From contig VGMW01000001.1 of NCBI GenBank assembly GCA_016866235.1, positions 124,001-188,000 on the forward strand: a stretch of 64,000 nucleotides of DNA, in the 5' to 3' direction. The translations under genes and the position numbers were made by a program. Numbering within the stretch: position 1 is the stretch's first letter; each line of letters starts with the position of its first letter. Shown here piece by piece: positions 36,653 through 47,609 of the stretch. Below the pieces are notes generated by a model, which worked only from the letters and a program-made list of their open reading frames with translations, did not search any database and was not told the origin of the DNA. This DNA is from Bacteroidota bacterium (GTDB taxonomy: Bacteria > Bacteroidota > Bacteroidia > Cytophagales > Cyclobacteriaceae).

Positions 36653-37743
36653 CTGGTGGTAATTTCGGTAGGCTGAGTTCTTTCAAAATTAGCATTTCTG
36701 ATGGCAATCTGTCGCGCCAGCGCTTCAGCAAGTGAAGCAAATGCCTGAGAGGAGATTTCGTCCTCTTTCAAAATTACCGGAAGGCCGTTGTCTGCACTCT
36801 CCCGGATGGACTGCACCAAAGGAATTTGTCCGAGTAAGGGAACCTCGAATTTATCTGCCAGCGCCTGGCCGCCACCCTGCCCAAAAATTGGATAGCGTGA
36901 TCCTGGAAGTTCGGCTGGAGTAAACCAGGACATGTTTTCAATAATGCCCAATACGGGCACGTTTATTTGTTTTTGTCTGAACATGGCCACGCCCTTGGTT
37001 GCATCGGCCAGTGCCACCTTTTGTGGCGTGGTAACAATCACAGCACCGGTCACCGGAACCGTCTGAACCATGGTGAGGTGAATGTCGCTGGTGCCTGGGG
37101 GTAAATCGATCAACAAATAATCCAGCTCACCCCAAACCGTTTCAGAAAAAAATTGCTTCAACGCAGAGCTGGCCATGGGCCCACGCCAAACAATCGCGCT
37201 GTCCGGCGGCGCCAAAAATCCAATTGAAATAAGCTTTACTCCATAGTGCTCTACAGGTACAATAAAATTTTTGCCATTTACCGTTTTCATTTCCGGCTGC
37301 TCATACTCGCAGTTGAACATGGTTGGAATCGAGGGACCGAAAATATCGGCATCGATCAACCCTACGCGTGCACCTGAGCGCGCCAGCGCTACAGCTAGAT
37401 TGGTGGTCACCGTTGACTTACCAACACCACCTTTTCCGGATGCAATGGCTATGATGTTCTTAACCTCAGGCAGCACTGGTCCCAGTGACCTGGAGGAAGT
37501 AACCTGTGCCGTCATGTTGATGGTGATTTCAAATCCATCCCCGATTTGTTCAGTGATGGCATCAATACAATCTTTCCGGATTTTCTCCTTCAGCGGACAA
37601 GCCGGAGTTGTTAAAACCACCGTAAAGGAGATTTTTTTGTCCTCAACTTTGATGTCCCTAATCATGCCCAGGGTTACCAAATCTTTTTTCAGATCCGGTT
37701 CCTGAACTTTGGATAAGGCTGATAAAATTTCCTGCTCGGTCAT
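36649..37743 (-). CDS. mrp: Mrp/NBP35-type Fe-S cluster carrier ATPase
   Basis: 364 residues: an N-terminal DUF59/MIP18 domain (EILSALSKVQEPDLKKD..CPLKEKI) and a C-terminal P-loop ATPase with GKGGVGKST and DLPPGTSDI. Mrp loads or moves [4Fe-4S] clusters using ATP. No CxxC pair is visible in the stretch after GIIENMS, as in many homologues of this group. It overlaps the NifU-like gene by 4 bp. Confidence 0.93.
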   Translation of the reverse strand: MTEQEILSALSKVQEPDLKKDLVTLGMIRDIKVEDKKISFTVVLTTPACPLKEKIRKDCIDAITEQIGDGFEITINMTAQVTSSRSLGPVLPEVKNIIAIASGKGGVGKSTVTTNLAVALARSGARVGLIDADIFGPSIPTMFNCEYEQPEMKTVNGKNFIVPVEHYGVKLISIGFLAPPDSAIVWRGPMASSALKQFFSETVWGELDYLLIDLPPGTSDIHLTMVQTVPVTGAVIVTTPQKVALADATKGVAMFRQKQINVPVLGIIENMSWFTPAELPGSRYPIFGQGGGQALADKFEVPLLGQIPLVQSIRESADNGLPVILKEDEISSQAFASLAEALARQIAIRNANFERTQPTEITTR

Positions 37744-37790
37744 AAATTTTTACAAAAATCTGGATAACCAGATCGAAAGCCAAATAATTT

Positions 37791-38753
37791 CTAGGACTGC
37801 GGGTCGGCCGGTCCCTTTTCATGCTGGTGGAGTGTGGCATTAATTTCATAACCGGCCAAGAGCACGACGGACAATAATTGAATCCAAATCATCAGTGCAA
37901 TCAAAACCCCGATGGATCCGTAGAGTTTATTGTAGCTGCCGAACCTGGAGATGTAGGCGGAAAATCCGTAAGAAACTGCCAGCGATCCAATGGTGGCGAT
38001 GAGTGAGCCCCAGGAAAAGAAATTCCAATTGTAGTGAATTGAAGGTCCGAAATAATAAATGCAGGAAATGGCCAGTAGAAAACCCGCAAACACAATGGCA
38101 AACCGCATCAAATCGAACATCAGCAATGAAAACGCATCTACCTGCAGGTGACTAAAATCCTTAAGGTGTGTACTGATATAATCAAGGACCAACTGCCCCA
38201 CAATCATCATCACCATGGTCAGCAGCAGCACCGCTGCAAGAATGAGCGTAAGTAAGGTTGAGGTCATACGAATGCGCCAGATGCCTCTTATTTCCGTGGT
38301 TTTATAGCAGGCGTTAAAGGCCTGAATCATCGACATCATTCCATTGGTGGCAAGGAAGAGTGCAGAAATGAAACCAACCGTTAATAAGCCGCTGCGTTGA
38401 ATGCTGACAATATCCAGTACCGTTTCGGCAATGGTGTCGTACATACTTCGCGGCAACATGGTTTCTAAAAATTCCATGATGTTGCCTTGATTGATTTCCG
38501 GAAAATAAATGGAGATGTAAGGAATGAGGGTGAACAGGAAAATGACAGCAGGGAAGATGGCCAGGGTAAGGTTAAAAGCAACCGCATTCGCACGGTTTAG
38601 AATTTCGTGCTCCTTGATGTTGATCAAAAAGCTTTTGGTGATTTCATAGACGGAATGGTTGGTATACCGGGAGATCCGGATACGCTTAAGGCGAATGATC
38701 AGGAATCGCAACATCCTGAATCGAAGTAATTTTCTGAGCAGGCTGAATTTCAT
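37791..38753 (-). CDS. YihY/BrkB family membrane protein
   Basis: 320 residues with about six transmembrane segments, matching the YihY/virulence-factor BrkB family (ANAVAFNLTLAIFPAVIFLF, MSMIQAFNACY and GSLIATIGSLAVSYGFSAY). The family was once thought to be RNase BN; the function is unresolved. Its start shares one base with the thioesterase stop. Confidence 0.9.
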   Translation of the reverse strand: MKFSLLRKLLRFRMLRFLIIRLKRIRISRYTNHSVYEITKSFLINIKEHEILNRANAVAFNLTLAIFPAVIFLFTLIPYISIYFPEINQGNIMEFLETMLPRSMYDTIAETVLDIVSIQRSGLLTVGFISALFLATNGMMSMIQAFNACYKTTEIRGIWRIRMTSTLLTLILAAVLLLTMVMMIVGQLVLDYISTHLKDFSHLQVDAFSLLMFDLMRFAIVFAGFLLAISCIYYFGPSIHYNWNFFSWGSLIATIGSLAVSYGFSAYISRFGSYNKLYGSIGVLIALMIWIQLLSVVLLAGYEINATLHQHEKGPADPQS

Positions 38754-39157
38754 CAGAAAAATGGCTCCAGTTTCTTCATGAACATTTCAGGCGGGCGACA
38801 GGGCTTGCCCGAAGCGATGTTTACAAAAGCCAAAAGCGTTTCACCTTCGTGAATGTGCACCCCGTTTTCATTGTAGATGTCATATTTGAATCGGATTCTC
38901 ACACCCGGTTTTTCATGTATGGACGTCACAATTTTTAAAAGCTCATCGTAACGGGCCGGCATCATAAACCGGGAATGATTCTCCAATACCGGCATCATTA
39001 CACCCATTGCCTCCATCTCACGGTAGGTCATTCCAAGCTGACGGAGACTTTCTACCCTAGCCACTTCATAATAGCTGGCATAATTACCATAATAAACGAA
39101 GCCCATTTGATCGGTTTCGCCGTATCGCGCCCTTATGGTCATTTCAGCCTGATACAT
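38753..39157 (-). CDS. Hotdog-fold acyl-CoA thioesterase (YbgC type)
   Basis: 134 residues. ARYGETDQMGFVYYGNYASYYEVARVE holds the 4HBT motif with the catalytic Asp/Glu in the DQMGFVYYGNY stretch. It would hydrolyse acyl-CoA or acyl-ACP thioesters. It is co-transcribed with the YihY gene (1-bp overlap) and follows mltG by 3 bp. Confidence 0.92.
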   Translation of the reverse strand: MYQAEMTIRARYGETDQMGFVYYGNYASYYEVARVESLRQLGMTYREMEAMGVMMPVLENHSRFMMPARYDELLKIVTSIHEKPGVRIRFKYDIYNENGVHIHEGETLLAFVNIASGKPCRPPEMFMKKLEPFF

Positions 39158-39160
39158 TCC

Positions 39161-40213
39161 CTATTCCTGGGTTTTGGATTTTTTGATCTCTTCAGTAAGG
39201 GCCTTTTGATATTTGCGTGCATTCAACTGATGTTCCGCCAGCGTTTCAGCAAAGCGGTGATAGCCTGAAAAATCTTCTTTCGCGCACATGTAAATGAATT
39301 TGTGGTCCTGAGCATCAAGTACTGCGTCCAGGGTGTTGATGTAGGGCATATTAACCGGCCCCGGGGGCAGACCGGCATATTTATAGGTGTTGTACGGTGA
39401 ATCGATTTCTTTATGAGTATTCAGTACCCTTTTAATGGTAAAATCACCTAAAGCAAAAATGAGCGTTGGATCAGCCTGTAGCGGAATTCCACGCTTCAGT
39501 CGGTTGAGGTAGAGCCCGGCAATAATGGGTGCTTCGTCTTCTTTTGAAGATTCAGCCTGAACAATCGATGCCAGAATAGAAACCTCCACAGCTGTAAGAC
39601 CAATTTTTTCTGCTTTAGCCAACCGCTCTGTGTTCCAAAACATGGTGTACTCCTTATTCATTTTTGAGACCAACTCTTCCGGAGTGATGTTAAAATACAC
39701 CTCATAGGTATTGGGAATAAACATAGACAGGATGTTTTCCTTGGTGAATCCCTGGTTGTTGGACTCCACAAAACCATAAACTGCCTCCTTAAACTCATCA
39801 GGGGTCATGCCAATTTTGGCGGTAATCTTTTCAGCCAGCTCATCAAAAAGTCTAACATGGGTGAAAATGATTTTCACAGCTTCCCTTCGGCCCAGCTTTA
39901 GTGCCCGGACGGCCTCACGGTTCGACATATCGGCCCTCAGCAGGTAACGTCCTGGTTTGATCTGCTTATCGTAGCCCATTAACCTGGCAACAAAACTGAA
40001 AGACACCATATCGTTCACCACACCCTCATCAGCCATTTGTTTTTGGATGCCCTTGAATGTTGCATCGTTGCGGATTACAATTAAGCGGTCCGATTTTCCA
40101 ACCAGAATGTTTGGGGTAAAAAATACCTGGTAGAAATAGAAGGTAAAGGAGATCAGTAAAACAGATACCAGTAGAAATGCTGCAAGCTTTGTTTTGGGTA
40201 CTTCCTTCTTCAT
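39161..40213 (-). CDS. mltG: Endolytic transglycosylase MltG
   Basis: About 350 residues from Met 40213 (MKKEVPKTK); an upstream Met at 40276 adds 21 residues unlike the family. One N-terminal membrane segment is followed by a LysM-like region and the catalytic domain: SILASIVQAESS with the catalytic Glu, PLQADPTLIFALG and YAGLPPGPV. MltG cuts nascent peptidoglycan strands and is thought to end glycan elongation. It overlaps no other gene but lies 3 bp from the thioesterase. Confidence 0.94.
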   Translation of the reverse strand: MKKEVPKTKLAAFLLVSVLLISFTFYFYQVFFTPNILVGKSDRLIVIRNDATFKGIQKQMADEGVVNDMVSFSFVARLMGYDKQIKPGRYLLRADMSNREAVRALKLGRREAVKIIFTHVRLFDELAEKITAKIGMTPDEFKEAVYGFVESNNQGFTKENILSMFIPNTYEVYFNITPEELVSKMNKEYTMFWNTERLAKAEKIGLTAVEVSILASIVQAESSKEDEAPIIAGLYLNRLKRGIPLQADPTLIFALGDFTIKRVLNTHKEIDSPYNTYKYAGLPPGPVNMPYINTLDAVLDAQDHKFIYMCAKEDFSGYHRFAETLAEHQLNARKYQKALTEEIKKSKTQE

Positions 40214-40299
40214 AGGTTCGGAAACAGGCGGTAAAATTAGAAAATACGGGCAGATCGCTTGGCGATCATTCCCCAACCGATTTCCTTTGTTGAAAAGAG

Positions 40300-40947
40300 T
40301 TGGACACCCAAGGCAATTCAGATTTCAATTCAGTTCTGATTGAGCCGCACTATCTGCCGGTTGTTGAGTATTTCTGTCTGCTTAGCTCGTTCCAAACAAT
40401 CATCCTCAATAATGACGGACCTTTTGTCAAGCAAGGTTACCGAACCCGAACGGTCATTCAAACGGCGAATGGTCTGCAAACGCTCATTGTTCCGGTCAAA
40501 AAAAGAAGTCACAATGCCCCGCTCAAAGAAGTTACCATAGACCATACCTATCGATGGGCAGAACAACACCGCAGATCAATTGAATCCTCTTACCGAAACG
40601 CACCATTTTTTGAACACTATGCCGATGATTTGTTCGCGGTCCTAGAATCCAAGCACGATCACCTGGTTGATTTAAATACTGCTTTACTGACAATTTGTCT
40701 AAAATGGCTTGGCTGGAATAAAAACGTGGTGGTGGGTTCAGGCGATCAATTTCAGGCTAAAGAATTGGTTAATGCCATTCAGGCCAAAAAAAGTCACAAA
40801 GAGAGAAGTTTCATAAATCCTAAACCTTATTACCAGGTATTTGGCAATGGTTTTGCAGAGAACCTGAGCCTGATTGATTTGATTTTTTGTGCAGGACCGG
40901 GGTCTGCTCAAATTGTTAAGGAATCATGTTTTAAGGGAACCGAATGA
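40300..40947 (+). CDS. WbqC family protein
   Basis: 215 residues of the WbqC-like family: LIEPHYLPVVEYFCLL, NDGPFVKQGYRTRTVI, and IDHTYRWAEQHRRSIES. These proteins are often found in glycan-related loci and in aminotransferase fusions; no activity is established. An in-frame stop lies at 40291 and no ATG occurs before the conserved LIEPHY, so the start is TTG 40300. It is divergent from mltG. Confidence 0.85.
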   Translation: MDTQGNSDFNSVLIEPHYLPVVEYFCLLSSFQTIILNNDGPFVKQGYRTRTVIQTANGLQTLIVPVKKRSHNAPLKEVTIDHTYRWAEQHRRSIESSYRNAPFFEHYADDLFAVLESKHDHLVDLNTALLTICLKWLGWNKNVVVGSGDQFQAKELVNAIQAKKSHKERSFINPKPYYQVFGNGFAENLSLIDLIFCAGPGSAQIVKESCFKGTE

Positions 40948-41013
40948 TGATAATGGGTGGTTTGAATAGTATTTGTCATGGTTTAGTTTTACAACCAATA
41001 ACCCCCGAGTAAT

Positions 41014-43557
41014 ATGGAAGCAAAATTTTCTAATCGCGTCAAGGAGGTTATTTCCCTCAGCAGGGAAGAAGCCCTTCGTTTGGGCCACAACTATATTGGA
41101 ACGGAACACCTGCTTTTGGGTATGATCCGTGAAGGTGAAGGCGTTGCTGTGAGTTTGTTGAAAAAGCTTGGCGTGCCACTCGATGCGTTAAGAACTGAAA
41201 TTGAAAACGTCTCCAGAACCACCGCCAATACAGAGATCAAAAATCAAGCGAACATTCCGCTCACCAAGGCCTCCGAAAAGGTCTTAAAAATAACTTACCT
41301 GGAGGCCAAGGCATTTAAGGCTCAATTGATCGGAACAGAACACTTGCTTCTGTCCATCCTGCGGGATCCCGATAACCTGGCCACCCAGATTCTGAACAAA
41401 TTCGATGTTGCCTACCAAGTTGTAAGAGAGATGCTGGAATATCAGAATGAACAACCATCAGCGGGACCGGATACCGATGATCCCGATGAAGAAGGTGGTA
41501 AAATATTTGGAAGTGGCGCCGGTTCCGGAAGCACTTCAAAAACGGAAAAGAAAGGCACTGAAAAATCACGTACCCCGGTCCTGGACAATTTTGGTCGCGA
41601 CCTCACCAAATTGGGTGAAGATGGCAAGCTCGATCCAATCGTTGGAAGAGAAAAAGAAATTGAACGTGTGGCCCAGATCCTGAGCCGCCGCAAAAAGAAC
41701 AATCCAATCCTCATTGGTGAACCAGGGGTAGGTAAAACGGCCATCGCTGAAGGTCTGGCCCTGCGGATCATCCAGAAGAAAGTTTCCCGTGTTTTGTTTG
41801 GCAAACGCGTGGTCACACTTGACCTGGCCTCACTGGTTGCCGGTACCAAATACCGCGGTCAGTTTGAGGAACGCATGAAAGCTGTGATGAATGAGCTTGA
41901 AAAGTCTCAGGATGTCATTCTTTTCATTGATGAAATCCACACCATAGTAGGTGCGGGAGGCGCATCAGGTTCGCTCGATGCCTCGAATATGTTTAAACCT
42001 GCCCTGGCCCGGGGTGAGATCCAGTGCATTGGCGCTACCACCCTGGACGAGTACAGACAATACATCGAAAAAGATGGGGCATTGGCCCGTCGGTTCCAGA
42101 TGGTGATGGTGGATTCTACCACCCCGGAGGAAACCCTCCAGATTCTTCAAAACATTAAGGACAAGTATGAAGACCACCACCATGTGGTCTATACGGATGA
42201 AGCACTCGCCTCTTGCGTGAAGCTTTCCGATCGCTACATCAGTGACAGATTTTTGCCCGATAAGGCAATTGATGTCCTGGATGAAGCCGGTGCAAGGGTT
42301 CACATCAACAACATTCATGTCCCCGAAGAGATCATCAAACTCGAAGAAGCCATCGAGGAGATCAAAAAGGAAAAAAACAGGGTAGTCAAAAGTCAGAAAT
42401 ATGAGGAGGCTGCCCAGTTGAGGGATAAAGAAAAGAAACACCTTGAGCAGCTGGAAATCGCCAAGGCCCGCTGGGAGGAAAAAACAAAGTCTGAAAAGTA
42501 TACCGTTAACGAAGATCATGTAGCCGATGTTATCGCCATGATGACCGGTATTCCAACCAAGAGGATTGCTCAGAAGGAAAGCAGCAAGTTGCTGACCATG
42601 TCCGATGAACTGGCGGGTAAGGTCATTGGTCAGGATGAAGCGATCCGTAAACTTACCCGTGCCATTCAGCGCACCAGGGTTGGTCTGAAAGACCCCAAGC
42701 GCCCAATTGGCTCTTTTATTTTCCTGGGCCCAACCGGTGTCGGAAAAACCGAATTGGCCAAGGTCCTGGCGCAATACCTGTTCGATAAAGAAGATTCCCT
42801 GGTTCGGGTAGACATGAGTGAATACATGGAAAAATTCACCGTCTCCAGGCTGGTTGGGGCGCCTCCCGGATACGTTGGTTATGAAGAGGGTGGTCAGCTT
42901 ACTGAAAAAGTAAGAAGGAAGCCTTACAGCGTTATCCTGTTGGACGAGATTGAAAAGGCCCACCCGGATGTATTCAATCTACTTTTGCAGGTACTGGATG
43001 ATGGCATTCTGACCGATGGTCTCGGACGCAGGGTTGATTTCAGGAATACGATTATCATCATGACCTCCAATATTGGCGTTCGTGATCTGAAAGATTTCGG
43101 CTCTGGTATAGGCTTTGCAACCAAAAGCCGTCAGAGTGAGGATGAGTTGATGAAGTCAACCATACAAACCGCCTTAAAGCGTGCTTTTTCGCCTGAATTC
43201 CTGAATAGAATTGATGACGTCATTGTGTTCAATGCACTGCAACGCGAGCATATTCATAAGATCATCGACATCACCCTTGCCAAGGTTTTTGCACGAATCA
43301 GCGCATTGGGCTATCAGGTGGAGCTCACCGAAAAGGCGAAGGATTTCCTTAGTGAGAAGGGCTATGATCATCAGTTCGGTGCCCGTCCGCTGAACCGTGC
43401 CATTCAGAAATACCTCGAAGATCCAGTGGCTGAAGAAATTTTAAAGGGCGAAATCGAAGAAGGTGGAAAGATCGTTGCCGACTATGACGGTAAGTCTGAA
43501 CATCTTTCGATCTCCATCAAAAAAGCCCGTGCATCCTCCAAGGAGAAAAAGGAATAA
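41014..43557 (+). CDS. clpC: ATP-dependent Clp protease ATP-binding subunit ClpC
   Basis: 847 residues. Two Clp N-terminal repeats (1-150), first AAA+ domain with GEPGVGKTA and Walker B LFIDEIH, a UVR/middle segment around [16 protein letters not shown], second AAA+ domain with GPTGVGKTE and [14 protein letters not shown], and a C-terminal D2-small domain. ClpC unfolds substrates and feeds them to ClpP. The length and the two-ATPase layout are typical. It is closed by a terminator 22 bp downstream. Confidence 0.96.
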   Translation: MEAKFSNRVKEVISLSREEALRLGHNYIGTEHLLLGMIREGEGVAVSLLKKLGVPLDALRTEIENVSRTTANTEIKNQANIPLTKASEKVLKITYLEAKAFKAQLIGTEHLLLSILRDPDNLATQILNKFDVAYQVVREMLEYQNEQPSAGPDTDDPDEEGGKIFGSGAGSGSTSKTEKKGTEKSRTPVLDNFGRDLTKLGEDGKLDPIVGREKEIERVAQILSRRKKNNPILIGEPGVGKTAIAEGLALRIIQKKVSRVLFGKRVVTLDLASLVAGTKYRGQFEERMKAVMNELEKSQDVILFIDEIHTIVGAGGASGSLDASNMFKPALARGEIQCIGATTLDEYRQYIEKDGALARRFQMVMVDSTTPEETLQILQNIKDKYEDHHHVVYTDEALASCVKLSDRYISDRFLPDKAIDVLDEAGARVHINNIHVPEEIIKLEEAIEEIKKEKNRVVKSQKYEEAAQLRDKEKKHLEQLEIAKARWEEKTKSEKYTVNEDHVADVIAMMTGIPTKRIAQKESSKLLTMSDELAGKVIGQDEAIRKLTRAIQRTRVGLKDPKRPIGSFIFLGPTGVGKTELAKVLAQYLFDKEDSLVRVDMSEYMEKFTVSRLVGAPPGYVGYEEGGQLTEKVRRKPYSVILLDEIEKAHPDVFNLLLQVLDDGILTDGLGRRVDFRNTIIIMTSNIGVRDLKDFGSGIGFATKSRQSEDELMKSTIQTALKRAFSPEFLNRIDDVIVFNALQREHIHKIIDITLAKVFARISALGYQVELTEKAKDFLSEKGYDHQFGARPLNRAIQKYLEDPVAEEILKGEIEEGGKIVADYDGKSEHLSISIKKARASSKEKKE

Positions 43558-43579
43558 GCACCAGTTACTCGCTAAATAA

Positions 43580-43608
43580 AAAATCCCGCCTAAAGCGGGA
43601 TTTTTTTT
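43580..43608 (+). terminator. Intrinsic terminator after clpC
   Basis: A 10-bp stem (AAAATCCCGC with GCGGGATTTT) and a 5-nt loop, followed by a run of T (43601-43608). nrdA converges from the other side about 40 bp downstream, so it may serve both genes. Confidence 0.85.
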
Positions 43609-43648
43609 GGACTGCCTTTGAGGGGCAGTTTCTTCATAGCTGGTTCAA

Positions 43649-46111
43649 TTAACTTCCGCAGGCTTCGCAAGCATCCGGATTGTCCAGTGAGCAGGCCATA
43701 TCCGAGCGCTTCTGCTCGTAAGCAGCATCGAAGGCAACCGCTGTCTGGCCCTGTGCTTGCAGCTGTGGCTCACGAACTTTTTCAACTGTCTCCCTAGCTT
43801 CCTTCGCTTCTGCCGGAGCAGCAACCTGTGCAGGTTGTTCGAGTGCAGATTTGTCAAGCGTGAACTTGATGGCATCTGTGGCGGCAGTGGAGCGCAGGTA
43901 GTACATGCCGGTCTTGAGGCCTTTCTTCCACGCGTAGAAGTGCATGCTGGTGAGCTTTCCGAAGTTGGGATCTGTAATGTGGATGTTGAGGCTCTGGGAT
44001 TGACAGATAAATGCACCACGATCCGCGGCCATATCAATGATCACCTTCTGAGAAATTTCCCAAACGGTTTTGTAGATGTCCTTAAGGTTCTGCGGGATTT
44101 CTGAAATCTTCTGAACAGAACCATTGGCTGCAATCAGCTTCTGTCTCATACCCTCATCCCAAAGGCCAAGCTCCATGAGATCTTTCATGAGGTGCTTGTT
44201 CACCAGGATGAAATCTCCTGAGAGTGTTCTTCTGGTGTAAAGGTTTGAAGTGTATGGTTCGAAGCACTCGTTGTTTCCGAGAATCTGGGAAGTAGAAGCT
44301 GTTGGCATCGGTGCCAGCAATAGAGAATTGCGAACACCGTGCTGTTTTACTTCCTGCTTGAGGGTTGTCCAATCCCAGCGAGAAGAAGGGGTAACTCCCC
44401 ACATGTCGAACTGGAAGATTCCCTTGGAGACCGGAGAACCTTTAAAAGTTTCATATGGGCCATTTGCTTTGGCGAGCTCCATAGAAGCCTGCATCGAAGC
44501 AAAGTAAATGGTCTCATGAATTTCGCGGTTCAGGCCTTTTGCTTCTTCAGAATCAAAAGGCATTTTCAACAGGATGAATACATCGGCGAGGCCTTGTACA
44601 CCAATACCAATAGGGCGGTGGCGCATGTTGGAATTTCTCGCTTCAATCACCGGATAGTAATTGATGTCGATCACCTTGTTGAGGTTGCGCGTGACCACTT
44701 TAGTGATCTCATACAACCGCTGGTGATCGAATGTTCCATCTTCAGCAACAAACTTTGGTAGCGCGAGGGAAGCAAGGTTACAAACGGCCACCTCATCGGC
44801 AGAAGTATATTCCAGAATCTCTGTACAGAGGTTGCTGGATTTAATGGTTCCTAAATTCTTTTGGTTTGACTTTTTATTAGCAGCGTCTTTGTACAACATG
44901 TAAGGCGTGCCGGTTTCAATCTGAGCCTCGAGGATCTCAAACCAAAGGTCTTGTGCTTTTACCTGTTTGCGGAACTTATTTTCCTTCTCGTACTTTTCAT
45001 AGAGACGCTCAAAATCATCGCCATAGCAGTCAGCCAGGCCTGGAGCCTCGTTTGGACAGAAGAGCGACCACATCTCGTTCGATTCAACACGCTTCATGAA
45101 CAGATCTGGAATCCAAAGAGCGTAGAAGAGATCGCGGGCACGCATTTCCTCCTTACCATGGTTCTTTTTCAGTTCGAGGAAATCAAAAATGTCGGAATGC
45201 CAGGGCTCCAGATAAATCGCAAAGCTTCCTTTGCGCTTGCCACCGCCCTGATCAACATAACGTGCGGTCATGTCGAAGTTGCGCAGCATGGGTACGATTC
45301 CGTTTGAGGAGCCGCCTGTTCCTTTAATGTAGGAGCCTTTCGCGCGGACACTGTGAGTGCTAAGTCCAATGCCTCCGGCAGATTGTGAAATTTTTGCACA
45401 CTGCTTAAGGGTATCGTAAATGCCATCGATACTGTCGTCCTTCATGGTCAGCAGGAAGCAGCTCGACAATTGCGGCTTGGGTGTTCCTGCGTTAAACAGG
45501 GTAGGAGTGGCGTGTGTGAACCACTTTTCAGAAAGCAGGTTGTAGGTTTCGATCGCAGCCGGAATGTCTTCACCGTGAATGCCTACAGCCACACGCATAA
45601 GCAGGTGCTGAGGACGTTCAACAATCTTACCATCGATTTTCATCAGGTAAGAACGTTCCATGGTTTTGAAGCCAAAGTAGTCGTAGCTGAAGTCGCGGTC
45701 ATAAATAATGGCCTCGTCAAGCTCAGCGGCATGTTCGTGAATGACCTTCCAGGTTTCTTTGGAGATCAATGGTGCATTTTGACCGGTTTTTTCATCCACA
45801 TGCTGATAGAGCCGCTTCATGGTGCTTGAAAACGACTTGCTGGTGAGCTTGTGAAGGTTTGAAATGGCAATCCGTGCCGCCAGCTTGGAATAATCAGGGT
45901 GGCGGGTAGCCATGGTAGCAGAAACCTCTGCAGCAAGCGTATCCAGCTCCTGGGTTGTAACGCCGTCGTACAAACCGTTGATCACCTTCATGGCAACCTC
46001 TACCGGGTTGACATGCTTCGGCTCCAGGCCGTAGCAGAGTTTCTCGATTCTGGCGGTGATTTTGTCGAATTTGACAGATTCTCTGTGTCCGTCTCTTTTG
46101 ACTACTAGCAT
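43649..46111 (-). CDS. nrdA: Class I ribonucleotide reductase alpha subunit
   Basis: 820 residues. An ATP-cone begins at the N-terminus ([18 protein letters not shown]). The active-site cysteines are visible in [20 protein letters not shown] and [10 protein letters not shown]. The C-terminal redox pair is in DACEACGS. It reduces ribonucleotides to deoxyribonucleotides together with NrdB. nrdB lies upstream, 56 bp away on the same strand, so the two are co-transcribed from the nrdB promoter. Confidence 0.97.
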   Translation of the reverse strand: MLVVKRDGHRESVKFDKITARIEKLCYGLEPKHVNPVEVAMKVINGLYDGVTTQELDTLAAEVSATMATRHPDYSKLAARIAISNLHKLTSKSFSSTMKRLYQHVDEKTGQNAPLISKETWKVIHEHAAELDEAIIYDRDFSYDYFGFKTMERSYLMKIDGKIVERPQHLLMRVAVGIHGEDIPAAIETYNLLSEKWFTHATPTLFNAGTPKPQLSSCFLLTMKDDSIDGIYDTLKQCAKISQSAGGIGLSTHSVRAKGSYIKGTGGSSNGIVPMLRNFDMTARYVDQGGGKRKGSFAIYLEPWHSDIFDFLELKKNHGKEEMRARDLFYALWIPDLFMKRVESNEMWSLFCPNEAPGLADCYGDDFERLYEKYEKENKFRKQVKAQDLWFEILEAQIETGTPYMLYKDAANKKSNQKNLGTIKSSNLCTEILEYTSADEVAVCNLASLALPKFVAEDGTFDHQRLYEITKVVTRNLNKVIDINYYPVIEARNSNMRHRPIGIGVQGLADVFILLKMPFDSEEAKGLNREIHETIYFASMQASMELAKANGPYETFKGSPVSKGIFQFDMWGVTPSSRWDWTTLKQEVKQHGVRNSLLLAPMPTASTSQILGNNECFEPYTSNLYTRRTLSGDFILVNKHLMKDLMELGLWDEGMRQKLIAANGSVQKISEIPQNLKDIYKTVWEISQKVIIDMAADRGAFICQSQSLNIHITDPNFGKLTSMHFYAWKKGLKTGMYYLRSTAATDAIKFTLDKSALEQPAQVAAPAEAKEARETVEKVREPQLQAQGQTAVAFDAAYEQKRSDMACSLDNPDACEACGS

Positions 46112-46167
46112 TTTAAAAAGAAGTGGTTAGGGTCCTAAAAAAAGTTTAAAAAATGTCTGTCAATGTA

Positions 46168-47160
46168 CTAAAAGTCCTCGTTCAGGGAAAACTTTTGAGC
46201 GGTTTCCTTTTCGGGTTTGTTCAGTACGCCTGCCTTTTGGTATTCTCCCACTCTTCTTTCGAAGAAATTGGTTTTTCCTCTCAGGGAAATCATCTCCATG
46301 AAATCAAATGGATTGGTGGCATTGTAGATTTTTCGACCGGTGAGTTCCTGTAGTAGTCGATCTGCTACAAACTCAATGTATTGCCTCATCAGTTGGGAAT
46401 TCATACCAATCAGGTTTACAGGCAAAGAGTCGGTAACGAATTCCTGTTCAATGGCCACAGCGTCTTTGATGATCTCGATGACTTTTTGGGGATCGAGTTG
46501 GTTGATGACGTGTTTGGTATAGAGGTGGCATGCGAAATCGCAATGCAGACCCTCGTCTCTGGAAATAAGCTCATTGGAGAAGCTTAAGCCCGGCATTAAT
46601 CCACGTTTTTTCAGCCAGAAAATCGAGCAGAATGAGCCTGAAAAGAAAATTCCTTCCACCGCCGCGAATGCGATCAGGCGTTCCTGGAAACTCCCCTGGT
46701 TGATCCAGCGCAAAGCCCAGTCGGCCTTTTTCTTCACACAATCCATGGTTTCAATGGCATGGAACAACCTGTCCTTTTCCTTGGGGTCCTTTACATAGGT
46801 ATCAATCAGGAGGGAATAGGTCTCGGAATGGATGTTTTCAATGGCTATTTGGAAGCCATAAAAGAACTTTGCTTCGGTGTATTGAACCTCGGCCACAAAG
46901 TGTTCAGCCAGGTTTTCGTTCACAATCCCATCACTGGCGGCAAAAAAGGCCAGTACATGGGTAATAAAGTGGCGTTCACCGTCTGTGAGGTTTCCCCAAT
47001 CGGTAAGATCCTGGCTAAGGTCAATCTCCTCTGCAGTCCAGAAACTAGCTTCGGCTTTTTTGTAGTATTCCCAAATGTCATGGTGCTGGATGGGAAAAAG
47101 GACAAAACGGTCCTTGTTTTCAATGAGAATTGGTTCAATCGATGATCCTGCTGCGCTCAT
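46168..47160 (-). CDS. nrdB: Class Ia-like ribonucleotide reductase beta subunit
   Basis: 330 residues. The diiron ligands can be assigned: Asp 77, Glu 108 and His 111 (ENIHSETY), then the Glu of AAVEG and the Glu/His pair in RDEGLHCDF. Tyr 115 lies seven residues after Glu 108, the spacing of the E. coli radical Tyr 122, so the protein should form a tyrosyl radical. The gene starts just downstream of a promoter and a terminator-like hairpin in its leader. Confidence 0.97.
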   Translation of the reverse strand: MSAAGSSIEPILIENKDRFVLFPIQHHDIWEYYKKAEASFWTAEEIDLSQDLTDWGNLTDGERHFITHVLAFFAASDGIVNENLAEHFVAEVQYTEAKFFYGFQIAIENIHSETYSLLIDTYVKDPKEKDRLFHAIETMDCVKKKADWALRWINQGSFQERLIAFAAVEGIFFSGSFCSIFWLKKRGLMPGLSFSNELISRDEGLHCDFACHLYTKHVINQLDPQKVIEIIKDAVAIEQEFVTDSLPVNLIGMNSQLMRQYIEFVADRLLQELTGRKIYNATNPFDFMEMISLRGKTNFFERRVGEYQKAGVLNKPEKETAQKFSLNEDF

Positions 47161-47193
47161 GCTTTCTTCTTTTAAGTTTCGGTTGAAGGAGTG

Positions 47194-47228
47194 AAAAAAA
47201 CAGGAGCACTGATGAACAATACTCCTGT
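47194..47228 (-). promoter_or_regulatory. Possible attenuator hairpin in the nrdB leader
   Basis: On the minus strand ACAGGAG (47228-47222), a 15-nt loop, CTCCTGT (47206-47200) and a T-run (to 47194) form an intrinsic-terminator shape. It lies between the predicted nrdB promoter and the nrdB start codon 33 bp downstream. The AGGAGT arm could also pair with ACTCCT (47192-47187), an alternative that excludes the first stem. Confidence 0.5.
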
Positions 47229-47243
47229 GTAAAAGTCAGGGGG

Positions 47244-47274
47244 CAAATATTCACATTGAGCCAAAAAAATCAAA
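47244..47274 (-). promoter_or_regulatory. Predicted promoter of the nrdBA operon
   Basis: On the minus strand TTTG (47274-47271), 19 bp and AATATTTG (47251-47244) fit the TTTG-N19..21-TAnnTTTG consensus with one mismatch. The start codon lies about 80 bp downstream. I see no NrdR box (ACAC-type palindromes). Confidence 0.55.
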
Positions 47275-47551
47275 GGAGTGTCGGGAGGTGTACGGGTGTT
47301 AGTCGGATTGAATGAACCAACTATTGAACCGATAAAGGTTTTCATTTTCATGCACTTAACTCCGAGGATAAAAGCATCGGGTTAACTGAAAAAAAAATAA
47401 AAAAATTTCGTGATCCTTTTTCCAGTCGGGCCTGACCGTGATCAGTGGCCTGAAGACTAGTCGTATAATTACGATCCGTTGGCGGGGCGGGATCCATAAA
47501 AGGGCTAGAAATCTTCGTTTTTAAGACAATTTCAGCAATTTGTTGCTTGGC

Positions 47552-47583
47552 TTTGGTTTTTCGACCCCTGCCCAATACTTTTG
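47552..47583 (+). promoter_or_regulatory. Predicted promoter of rplU-rpmA
   Basis: TTTG (47552-47555), a 20-bp spacer and TACTTTTG (47576-47583) match the Bacteroidota primary-sigma consensus exactly. The start codon of rplU is 26 bp downstream. Confidence 0.75.
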
Positions 47584-47609
47584 CAGTCCGTTTTTTAAGC
47601 CTAACGATT

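Noticed and set aside
41965..42963. 332-codon minus-strand frame inside clpC
   Set aside because: It lies wholly antisense to a conserved gene and its translation resembles no protein family.
47281..47550. Cobalamin riboswitch or NrdR box before nrdB
   Set aside because: No B12-box or ACAC-type palindromes were found in either strand.
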